Positions 1 through 5,918 of a stretch of DNA of 31,023 nucleotides are shown here, piece by piece. Origin of the DNA: CAMBRQ01 sp945870325 (GTDB lineage Bacteria > Bacillota > Clostridia > Lachnospirales > Lachnospiraceae); NCBI RefSeq assembly GCF_050313795.1, contig NZ_JBNPMC010000040.1, forward strand, positions 1 through 31,023, written 5' to 3'. The first letter of the stretch is position 1, and every line of letters begins with the position of its first letter. The position numbers and the translations under genes were made by a program. Below the pieces are notes generated by a model. The model had not been told where the DNA came from and did no database searches. It saw nothing but the letters and a program-made list of their open reading frames with translations.

Positions 1-25
1 CCAATTGAAATATATTAATGAAAAT

Positions 26-62
26 GAAAAAGACCTCAAAGCGAATGCTTTGGGGGCTTTTT
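26..62 (+). terminator. Rho-independent terminator of an upstream gene
   Basis: A hairpin with arms CTCAAAGC and GCTTTGGGG around a GAAT loop is followed by CTTTTTAT. It most likely ends a plus-strand gene lying outside the left edge of the window. Confidence 0.75.
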
Positions 63-199
63 ATAAAACAATCTAGAGTTATGAAATTAGAACTACAAAA
101 ATCGAGGTCGCTAATAAGCGTTATTTGTGTTCTAAGGACAATATAGCATGGAGTTATATCTTTGAAAATAGTTTTTAAAGACAGAAAATCATAAAATAA

Positions 200-228
200 T
201 TGTGTGTAAAGTACAAAAATGATATATT
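200..228 (+). promoter_or_regulatory. Promoter of the PucR-type regulator
   Basis: TTGTGT (200-205) and TATATT (223-228) are separated by 17 bp in very AT-rich DNA, about 45 bp upstream of the start codon. Positions 63-199 hold no gene or other clear element. Confidence 0.5.
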
Positions 229-274
229 ATGATTAATAAATAATGTAAAAGGAAATTAAAAAGGAGGCAGAGTG

Positions 275-1414
275 ATGGCAGTAGAATTGATGCGACTGTA
301 TGTAGAACTACCCGAAAAATATAATGTTAAACTTCACACGAATAGTTGTTTTGATAAGACAATCGTCTGGATGCATATGGTGGAGGAGATAGATTTTATA
401 CAATTACTGCATGGCGATGAACTGGTTTTCAATTCAGGGTTGAGTTACCAATCAGAGAAATGGCTGAAAACTTATATCACAGAATTGAACAAAGTACATG
501 CAGGAGGTCTAATCATTTCATTTCGCGATAATAGGATGTTTTCGCAGGATATTATTGACTACTGCAATGCAATCCGCTTCCCTATCTTTTCAGCCTCATG
601 GGATACCCCATATATTGATATCATGCGCCTGTTTGCAGAGATTCTGCTGAAGAACGAGCAAAGAGAGACGAATCTGATTACAGCATTCAAGAATGCAATC
701 TTTTATCCGCAGAATGAAGAACTGTATCTAAGCCATTTTGAAAGGAATGGATTCTTCAGGAATATGTCATATGCAGTGATTATGCTCAGTTGTCACGCAT
801 ATGATAGCGATACAGGGAATGAAAAACTGACAAAGATTGAAAAATCTCTTAGATATATTTTCAAAAATGTAATCGTATATGAAGAGAAAGGCCGCTTGAC
901 AATATTGACAGCCAGTTATCCGATCCCGCAGATTGAAAAAGAATGCCAAAAATTCTGTCAGGATGATCCCAATGTATATATAGGAATCGGCACGCTTGCA
1001 TCTCGCATTACAGATATTCACAGATCCTATGAGAATGCATATACTGCATATGATCTGACGAAGACAGCGATTCCTAAGAATCTGCTTAGTTATGATGAAT
1101 TGGGCATCTATAAACTTTTGGCAGACGTCAAAGAAAAATCCATCTATCCTGCTTTTGTCCAAGAGACACTCGGAAAACTTATGGAATATGACAAGGAGCA
1201 GGAAACAAATTATATGGAGATATTAGAGGCATATTTTGAGAACGAATGTAGTATTATACACACTTCTCAGGCATTGTATTGCCATAAGAATACACTGACA
1301 TATAAGTTGAATAAGATTAAAGAAGTGTTGGGGTATGATATTTTAAGTAATGAGAACCGTACGAAGATTATGGTGGCGATATATATTCTGCGTTTGGGAA
1401 CTGGGTTCTTCTAG
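275..1414 (+). CDS. PucR/CdaR-family transcriptional regulator
   Basis: A cytoplasmic DNA-binding regulator of about 379 residues. The N-terminal half (about residues 5-115) resembles the PucR sensory domain. A GGDEF-like CdaR linker region follows. The C-terminal 70 residues (after 'NECSIIHTSQALYCHKNT') fit the PucR C-terminal helix-turn-helix (HTH_30). ATG at 275 is preferred because AAGGAGG at 261-267 lies 7 nt upstream; a GTG at 272 is possible but too close. Family members often control purine, amino acid or sugar-acid use in response to a small ligand, but no obvious target gene lies next to it. The next gene downstream is a LUD-domain protein with its own extended -10 promoter. A repeat element begins a few bases after the stop codon. 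The family call is firm; the ligand is unknown. Confidence 0.85.
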   Translation: MAVELMRLYVELPEKYNVKLHTNSCFDKTIVWMHMVEEIDFIQLLHGDELVFNSGLSYQSEKWLKTYITELNKVHAGGLIISFRDNRMFSQDIIDYCNAIRFPIFSASWDTPYIDIMRLFAEILLKNEQRETNLITAFKNAIFYPQNEELYLSHFERNGFFRNMSYAVIMLSCHAYDSDTGNEKLTKIEKSLRYIFKNVIVYEEKGRLTILTASYPIPQIEKECQKFCQDDPNVYIGIGTLASRITDIHRSYENAYTAYDLTKTAIPKNLLSYDELGIYKLLADVKEKSIYPAFVQETLGKLMEYDKEQETNYMEILEAYFENECSIIHTSQALYCHKNTLTYKLNKIKEVLGYDILSNENRTKIMVAIYILRLGTGFF

Positions 1415-1417
1415 GGA

Positions 1418-1492
1418 GGGGACGGGGGAAATCTCGATTTCCCACGTCCCCAATTCAAATAGCCGTGTCCCTTTTTGAATTTGCCCTGTCCC
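1418..1492. repeat. REP-like composite repeat, copy A
   Basis: An inverted repeat GGGGACGGGGGAAA (1418-1431) / TTTCCCACGTCCCC (1438-1451) is followed by two degenerate 21-bp units with cores TAGCCGTGTCC (1460) and TTGCCCTGTCC (1481). Closely related copies occur at 14699 and 24069, and partial ones at 9708 and 13806. It starts 3 nt after the stop codon of the PucR-type gene. Confidence 0.8.
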
Positions 1493-1505
1493 CAATTGCA
1501 AAATG

Positions 1506-1514
1506 TGATATAAT
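1506..1514 (+). promoter_or_regulatory. Extended -10 promoter of the LUD gene
   Basis: TGA followed by TATAAT (1509-1514) forms an extended -10 box. No good -35 is present because the preceding bases belong to the repeat. It lies 40 bp before the LUD start codon. Confidence 0.55.
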
Positions 1515-1553
1515 GTCATTAACGTGCATACAATACAAAGGAGGCTTAAGAAC

Positions 1554-2192
1554 ATGGATCAGAATCGCATAAAAAGAAATAAATTATTAAGTGAGCGGAT
1601 TATAAAAGGCTTAGAATCCCGCAACATGGAAGGCTATTATGCCGAGACCAAAGAAGAGGCTCTTGCGAAGGCTTTGGAATGGATTCCTGAAGGAAGCAGT
1701 ATCTCATGGGGAGGCTCTATGTCTGTGAATGAGATCGGGCTGAAGAATACGGTCTGTGAAGGCAATTATACCGTATACAACAGAGACACCGCACAAGGAC
1801 CGGAAGAGAAGCGTAAGATGGAATTGGCGGCATACGATTGCGATTACTTCTTGACGAGTGCTAATGCAATCACAGAAGACGGTGTTATGGTAAATATAGA
1901 TGGAATGGCGAACCGGGTATCTGCAATTGCAGCGGGTCCAAGAAATGTTCTGATGATTATCGGGATGAATAAGGTTGTAAAAGATGTGGATAATGCCATG
2001 TCAAGAGCAAGGAATGAAGCGGCGCCGATCAATGCGCAGAGATTCGGACTGGATACGCCGTGTGCTAAGACTGGAAGTTGTTTTGATTGCAAGTCGCCGG
2101 ATACGATCTGCTGCCAGATACTGATTACCAGGTTCTCTAAGAAGCCAAAGCGCATCAAGGTAATTCTGGTAAATGAAGAATTAGGGTTTTAA
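1554..2192 (+). CDS. LUD-domain (lactate utilisation/DUF162) protein
   Basis: A 212-residue single-domain LUD (YkgG/LutC-like, formerly DUF162) protein. Visible hallmarks are SWGGS (51-55), the TSANAITEDG stretch (101-110), NIDGMANR (114-121), AAGPRNV, and a C-terminal cysteine cluster C170, C176, C179, C186 and C187. ATG at 1554 is chosen because AAAGGAGG sits about 8 nt upstream; a GTG at 1524 lacks a ribosome binding site. LutB/LutC proteins of the family act in oxidation of L-lactate to pyruvate, but stand-alone clostridial LUD proteins with the cysteine cluster have no established role. No lutA or lutB partner lies nearby, so the metabolic role is open. A tRNA gene with its own promoter follows. 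Confidence 0.85.
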   Translation: MDQNRIKRNKLLSERIIKGLESRNMEGYYAETKEEALAKALEWIPEGSSISWGGSMSVNEIGLKNTVCEGNYTVYNRDTAQGPEEKRKMELAAYDCDYFLTSANAITEDGVMVNIDGMANRVSAIAAGPRNVLMIIGMNKVVKDVDNAMSRARNEAAPINAQRFGLDTPCAKTGSCFDCKSPDTICCQILITRFSKKPKRIKVILVNEELGF

Positions 2193-2196
2193 CCCC

Positions 2197-2225
2197 TTGA
2201 CTTAGACTCAAGCATTTGCTATAAT
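2197..2225 (+). promoter_or_regulatory. Strong promoter of tRNA-Cys
   Basis: TTGACT (2197-2202), a 17-bp spacer and a perfect TATAAT (2220-2225) lie 17 bp before the tRNA. This is the best sigma-A-type promoter in the window. Confidence 0.85.
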
Positions 2226-2242
2226 AAGTAAGTGCTTGATAA

Positions 2243-2313
2243 GGCGCCATAGCCAAGTGGTAAGGCAAAGGTCTGCAACACCTCTATCACCAGTTCAAAT
2301 CTGGTTGGCGCCT
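2243..2313 (+). tRNA. tRNA-Cys (GCA)
   Basis: A 71-nt cloverleaf. The acceptor arm is GGCGCCA (2243-2249) with TGGCGCC (2306-2312), and the discriminator base is T2313, as is usual for bacterial tRNA-Cys. The D stem is GCC/GGC. The anticodon loop is CTGCAAC with anticodon GCA at 2275-2277. The T arm is ACCAG/CTGGT. The outermost anticodon-stem pair is an A-C mismatch (2268/2284). CCA is not encoded. It is a single gene with its own promoter and terminator. Confidence 0.95.
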
Positions 2314-2317
2314 CTGA

Positions 2318-2358
2318 AAAATACCGTACCCTTTAGAATAAAAGGATGCGGTATTTTT
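2318..2358 (+). terminator. Terminator after tRNA-Cys
   Basis: AATACCG pairs with CGGTATT around an inner CCCTTT/AAAGG section, followed by a run of seven T. Confidence 0.85.
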
Positions 2359-2389
2359 TTGTTAGCGGTAAAAACTATGCTGAGCCCGT

Positions 2390-2460
2390 TATAGATATTC
2401 ATTCTATAGTGAGGATATCTTATAGAAAATTAAGGATAAACACATTCAAAAACTCTATAA
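2390..2460. promoter_or_regulatory. Array of TATAGA/TCTATA half-sites upstream of the PrdA-like gene
   Basis: Four copies of one hexamer alternate in orientation: TATAGA at 2390, TCTATA at 2404, TATAGA at 2422 and TCTATA at 2455. The middle pair forms a 7-bp inverted repeat, TTCTATA/TATAGAA. They lie just upstream of the promoter at 2487. They could be a regulator binding array or simply AT-rich chance. Confidence 0.25.
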
Positions 2461-2486
2461 ATATACTGGTTTATTAAAAAAATCAA

Positions 2487-2516
2487 TTGGAATTCAATCA
2501 CTTCACTGGCTATACT
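2487..2516 (+). promoter_or_regulatory. Promoter of the PrdA-like gene
   Basis: TTGGAA (2487-2492), an 18-bp spacer and TATACT (2511-2516) lie 36 bp before the start codon. Confidence 0.55.
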
Positions 2517-2552
2517 AAAGATAGCGTATAAATTGAAGAGGAGGTAATTACC

Positions 2553-2963
2553 ATGTCTATTACAGCTGAAACCGCGAAAGCTCATGCGAAAGATCCAGCA
2601 GTATTATGTTGTAGAGCAGAGGCGGGCATTACAATCGAGCCAGCTAACCTTGAAGATCCAGCAATCTTCGACGAATTAGTTGATTCAGGATTATTAAATC
2701 TGGACGGATGTCTGACAATCGAGCAGGTATTGGGGGCAAAATTAACAAAGACAAGCGATTCCTTATGTCCATTAACTGTTGATAACGTAGATGGTATCAA
2801 AGAAGTAGCAGCAGAAGAGCCGGCAGAGGAAGAGGCAGCGCCAGAAGAAGCTGCACCTGCAGTAGCAGGAAGCGTTCAGGGAGCAGTTGCAACTATCAGA
2901 AGTGGAAAAGTTGTAATCTCTATCAAAGAAGGAAAAGATATTTATCTTGAACTTCCTATCTAG
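2553..2963 (+). CDS. Stand-alone PrdA N-terminal-domain protein
   Basis: A 136-residue protein that resembles only the N-terminal part of the D-proline reductase proprotein PrdA, as recalled from clostridial PrdA. Shared features are the MSIT start, the HAKDPAVLCC segment with C19 and C20, NLEDPAIF (32-39), SGLLNL, LTIEQVLGAKL (54-64), an Ala/Glu/Pro-rich linker (about 86-104), and a closing IKEGKDIYLELP segment. PrdA proper is about 600 residues and is cleaved to create a pyruvoyl cofactor. Here the reading frame stops after the linker and the catalytic region is absent. GAGGAGG precedes ATG 2553, and the gene has its own promoter and a strong terminator, so it is an intact small gene rather than an obvious frameshift remnant. 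No prd genes are adjacent. The function is unknown; the homology is my recognition and has not been searched. Confidence 0.7.
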   Translation: MSITAETAKAHAKDPAVLCCRAEAGITIEPANLEDPAIFDELVDSGLLNLDGCLTIEQVLGAKLTKTSDSLCPLTVDNVDGIKEVAAEEPAEEEAAPEEAAPAVAGSVQGAVATIRSGKVVISIKEGKDIYLELPI

Positions 2964-2985
2964 TAAAAAGTTAGTATAATATGAA

Positions 2986-3017
2986 GGTGCCGGAGTTAAT
3001 CTTCCGGCACCATTTTT
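2986..3017 (+). terminator. Terminator after the PrdA-like gene
   Basis: A 9-bp perfect stem, GGTGCCGGA/TCCGGCACC, with an 8-nt loop is followed by ATTTTTA. Confidence 0.9.
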
Positions 3018-3048
3018 ATATCAGAGATATCTATAAAGGCGGGAAAAA

Positions 3049-3579
3049 TCAATACTCTTCCGCCTCTATTTTTTTCAATATTTTATTTACGAATACCTTT
3101 GCATGTTCGAAATCCAGACTATCAGGATGTGTCAGTGCCTCATCAAAATTACGGATGCACATATCCATCTGAGCGGAATTCTCGGCAGTACGCATAGCTT
3201 CGTATTTCTGACGGACTTTCTGAGGCATCTTGCCCTGGCAGATGAAGGCGCCCAGATAGGCGTTGTCAGATTCGATCCAGGCGCTGGCGCTCTGTGCGAT
3301 AGCACTGTAGTATTCGGGCGAATCACCCATACCGCAGGTTCCGAAGAGTGCAATGCATTTGCCACTTAAGTCATTCAGAAAATCACTGACTGTCATGCTG
3401 CAAGTTCCGCAGCGGACGCCAAAACCGATAAAGTATATGCGCGCTTCCGGAATTGTCTTGTTAGTTGTAATATCGATCAGGTCTTTTGAATTGCCTGGAA
3501 GATGTGAGAAGATGGTTGCTGCGAGTTTCTTCGTATTTCCGGATTCGCTTTGATATAATACCAAATATTCTAACACCAC
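3049..3579 (-). CDS. Flavodoxin-like protein
   Basis: A 176-residue single-domain flavodoxin-fold protein, expected to bind FMN and carry electrons in the cytosol. The N-terminus shows the first beta strand (YLVLYQ) and the phosphate-binding loop SESGNTKKLA. Later strands (IYFIGFGV, KCIALFGTCG) keep the loop positions that contact the flavin. Cysteines in the RCGTCS segment are not typical of classic flavodoxins. It resembles the broad flavodoxin-like group that includes BilS of bilirubin-reducing clostridia, but no BilR-type reductase is present, so that name is not used. The start is one of two tandem GTG codons (3579 or 3576) behind GGAAGGGA; no ATG is available. It lies 33 bp after the J-protein gene and could be read with that operon. 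Its redox partner is unknown. Confidence 0.75.
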   Translation of the reverse strand: MVLEYLVLYQSESGNTKKLAATIFSHLPGNSKDLIDITTNKTIPEARIYFIGFGVRCGTCSMTVSDFLNDLSGKCIALFGTCGMGDSPEYYSAIAQSASAWIESDNAYLGAFICQGKMPQKVRQKYEAMRTAENSAQMDMCIRNFDEALTHPDSLDFEHAKVFVNKILKKIEAEEY

Positions 3580-3612
3580 AATCAGTCCCTTCCTAATATA
3601 AATGAATTGACA

Positions 3613-4401
3613 TTAGATATACCCGCCAGGCATTCCGCCGCCGCCACAACACAGACCGCTGCCGCCGCAGCACAGATTGCACATGAGATTGGCAATACAG
3701 AGTTTCATACATAGACCACTGCTGCCGGTAAATGTCGTCTGGTATGGTCCCTGTTGCTGCTGATACCAACTGCCGCCGCTTTCGAATCGGTTCACTAACA
3801 TCTGATACTGAAAATTATCGGGTTCAAGGCGAAGTGCTTCTTTGGCATGCTGTAAGGCAATCACATTGTTGCCCATACCGGAATTCGCCAGGGCGCTATA
3901 ATAATACCACTGGGCACCTCGGTCTTTGATACCATTTAACAGGTTCAGTGCTTCCTGATAATGCCTGCTGTTAATAAAATTAGCGGCAGCTTTCATATGA
4001 AGGTCTTCTTCGCTCTCGGTTGCACCGGAATTCGCCTGACGATATTGTCCCGCGAAACCGCGGAAACTTCCGAAATCGCCAAAGTCGCCGAATCCTCCGA
4101 ATCCACCATATCCTCCGGAGCCATACCCGCCAGGACCATAACTGCCGGAACCATATCCGTCGGAGCCGCTACTGCCGGAGCCATAACTGCCATACCCGCC
4201 GGAAGTTCCATACTCCCGCTCGCGCATGATCTGCTGGTATGCCTGCTGTACTTCTTTGAATTTGGCTTCTGCCTGGTCTTTATTAGGATTATTAATATTA
4301 GCGTCCGGATGATATCTGCGGCTTAAGTTCCGGTATGCTTTTTTAATCTCTTCGTCAGAGGCATCGCGTGATATGCCTAAGACGCTATATGGATCTGTCA
4401 T
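3613..4401 (-). CDS. J-domain protein with Gly/Tyr/Ser-rich linker, TPR-like region and Cys-rich tail
   Basis: A 262-residue DnaJ-family co-chaperone-like protein. Residues 1-60 form a J domain with the HPD motif at 31-33, expected to stimulate a DnaK ATPase. A low-complexity stretch rich in Gly, Tyr and Ser (about 65-120) follows. Residues 134-200 look like two TPR-type helical hairpins (NFINSRHYQEALNLL, ALQHAKEALRLEPDN). The last 35 residues hold seven cysteines, including CCGG repeats. The classical DnaJ zinc-finger and client-binding domains are missing, so this is a specialised type III J-protein. Its start overlaps the DUF5685 stop by 4 bp (ATGA), implying translational coupling. Client and role are unknown. 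Confidence 0.85.
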   Translation of the reverse strand: MTDPYSVLGISRDASDEEIKKAYRNLSRRYHPDANINNPNKDQAEAKFKEVQQAYQQIMREREYGTSGGYGSYGSGSSGSDGYGSGSYGPGGYGSGGYGGFGGFGDFGDFGSFRGFAGQYRQANSGATESEEDLHMKAAANFINSRHYQEALNLLNGIKDRGAQWYYYSALANSGMGNNVIALQHAKEALRLEPDNFQYQMLVNRFESGGSWYQQQQGPYQTTFTGSSGLCMKLCIANLMCNLCCGGSGLCCGGGGMPGGYI

Positions 4402-5342
4402 GATTGTTGTTCTCCTGTATCTGAATGATTACGGTCAGGATCTGTATTATCCCCGGCATCCGTCTGGTAAGGCTCCTGCTGATTATGCTCAGTCTCCTCT
4501 GGCAGGTCGACTGGTGCGTCCAGACGTTTGGCGGTTACTTCGGTGTAGCGGCACCAGACGCCGGAGTATAGGATATTGCGAAGAATATCTGCATGAAGAA
4601 GAATCGGCAGTTTCTCGAATTCCCTGGAGCATTCTGCCATCATCAGAGTTAATAACTGCTTGCAATCTTCTGCAAAATGTTCATTGTTCTGGAATCCCTC
4701 TTTAAAAGGATTATAATTTCCTGACCGAATATCTTTTTCCACATCTTCGTAAGCATCCATCAGGTAGATGAATTTGCCAAGGAAGAATCCAATCTTGCGA
4801 AGAGAAGGCTCCCACTCATCTTGACGCATGGCAAAAAGTTCAGCCATGATATTTCCGAAAAGTCCTGCCATCAGATCAAGGTTACGTTCATTCTCCTGTT
4901 CGAGAATGGACAGATGTTTCAGATTCTTAGAGACGACAGCGATTTTGTCGGGATAGGTCTTTTGGATGTCTTTCATCTTAGAGTTTAACAATTTGGCACC
5001 GAGACGGCTTTTCTTCTTATGCTCGTCCTCCCAGTCATCTTTGCATTTATAATAAGATAGAATGAGATTGACTGCAGCAGCGTAGTCGGTGAACTTATTG
5101 GTTCTGGCAGCATGTTTTTCCAGTGGATGTGCAATGCAGTTCACTACCTCCAACTTCGTCTCGGGTTCATAGAGCCCGGTAAGAAGCACGATGAGGAAGG
5201 TCATATCATAAGAAAGAGTAACCTGACCTCTAATACCATAGCATTCCTTCAGGCGTTTGCAAAGACCGCAATAGTAAGAATGGTACATGTCGTAATCTTT
5301 GAACTTCATCTCTGCTTTGTTAATTGCAATATATCCAAACAT
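4398..5342 (-). CDS. DUF5685-family protein with two Asp-rich motifs
   Basis: A 314-residue, mostly helical, uncharacterised protein recognised as DUF5685. The N-terminus has YYCGLCKRLKECYG (C25, C28, C34), and an NCIAHP motif (C69, H72) follows, so metal binding is possible. Two acidic motifs stand out: DDWEDE at 102-107 and DAYEDVEKD at 196-204, followed by an NPF. Their spacing and form recall the paired Asp-rich Mg-diphosphate sites of squalene/phytoene synthases, which is my inference. The last 45 residues are polar and look disordered. ATG 5342 is behind a GAGGAGC-type ribosome binding site, 12 bp after the zinc-ribbon gene stop. It is the middle gene of a three-gene operon with the J-protein. 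No enzymatic role is established for the family. Confidence 0.8.
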   Translation of the reverse strand: MFGYIAINKAEMKFKDYDMYHSYYCGLCKRLKECYGIRGQVTLSYDMTFLIVLLTGLYEPETKLEVVNCIAHPLEKHAARTNKFTDYAAAVNLILSYYKCKDDWEDEHKKKSRLGAKLLNSKMKDIQKTYPDKIAVVSKNLKHLSILEQENERNLDLMAGLFGNIMAELFAMRQDEWEPSLRKIGFFLGKFIYLMDAYEDVEKDIRSGNYNPFKEGFQNNEHFAEDCKQLLTLMMAECSREFEKLPILLHADILRNILYSGVWCRYTEVTAKRLDAPVDLPEETEHNQQEPYQTDAGDNTDPDRNHSDTGEQQS

Positions 5343-5354
5343 AGGTGCTCCTCG

Positions 5355-5750
5355 TCAGCTCTTTTTGATAAATGTTGTGTTGCATTTGGGGCAGCGGATC
5401 TCAATCTTGCCCTTACCTCTGGGAATACGGATTTTCTGCTTGCAAGTAGGGCATTTGTAGATGTGGTGGGTCTTGCGCTGTGCCATCATATTCTTCTGAC
5501 GATAGAAAAATGTGCGGAGTTTATAGGTCTTATTCAGATACCATTGGTTTTCAGAAGAACGTTTATAGATGTTCTTTGAAAACATGCGGAAATAAGAATA
5601 GATGATCAGGCACCAGGATAAGAGGGACAGAAGCATACTGTCAGTCCATCCGGCAAGGATCATAGCGGCAAGCCCGGTAATAATTGTGAATTTTCCCAGG
5701 GAATCAACCCCGTAGCGTCCATACATGAATCGAATCAGTTTCTCTTTCAA
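5355..5750 (-). CDS. Small membrane protein with C-terminal zinc ribbon
   Basis: A 131-residue protein with two predicted membrane helices (about residues 20-34 and 37-54), a basic stretch (KTYKLRTFFYRQKN), then a zinc ribbon with C100-x2-C103 and C120-x2-C123. The arrangement suggests a membrane-anchored, cytosol-facing zinc finger. The start is a TTG codon at 5750 with AGGAGG 10 nt upstream; the first internal Met is residue 9. It is the first gene of the operon with DUF5685 and the J-protein and is read from the promoter at 5780-5807. I do not recognise a named family or function. Confidence 0.75.
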   Translation of the reverse strand: MKEKLIRFMYGRYGVDSLGKFTIITGLAAMILAGWTDSMLLSLLSWCLIIYSYFRMFSKNIYKRSSENQWYLNKTYKLRTFFYRQKNMMAQRKTHHIYKCPTCKQKIRIPRGKGKIEIRCPKCNTTFIKKS

Positions 5751-5779
5751 ATCAAATCAACCTCCTAAATATATTACCA

Positions 5780-5807
5780 ATCATACGCCGTATGGGTTTA
5801 AAGTCAA
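5780..5807 (-). promoter_or_regulatory. Promoter and palindromic operator of the zinc ribbon-DUF5685-J operon
   Basis: On the minus strand, TTGACT (5807-5802), a 16-bp spacer and TATGAT (5785-5780). Overlapping the -10 and the spacer is a perfect palindrome CATACG-C-CGTATG (5782-5794), well placed for a repressor. Confidence 0.65.
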
Positions 5808-5869
5808 TAAACTGCCAATAAAAAATATATAAAGTTTTTAGACTTGCAAACCTATTTTGTGTAAGGGTG

Positions 5870-5878
5870 TGTTATACT
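5870..5878 (+). promoter_or_regulatory. Extended -10 promoter of the cysteine desulfidase gene
   Basis: TGT followed by TATACT (5873-5878) is an extended -10 box 40 bp before the start codon. A TTGCAA at 5844 is too far upstream (23-bp gap) to be a standard -35. Confidence 0.4.
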
Positions 5879-5918
5879 GGTCAGGAAGATAAGAACGAAA
5901 GCATATAGGGGAAGATGT

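Noticed and set aside
1343..1555. Minus-strand open frame across repeat copy A
   Set aside because: It runs through the intergenic repeat and parts of two real genes on the other strand; no ribosome binding site.
3049..3579. Naming the flavodoxin-like gene bilS
   Set aside because: The fold matches, but no bilirubin reductase gene is nearby and similarity could not be tested.
3961..4326. Open frame opposite the J-protein Gly-rich linker
   Set aside because: Low-complexity translation of the complementary strand of repeated Gly codons; no start signal.
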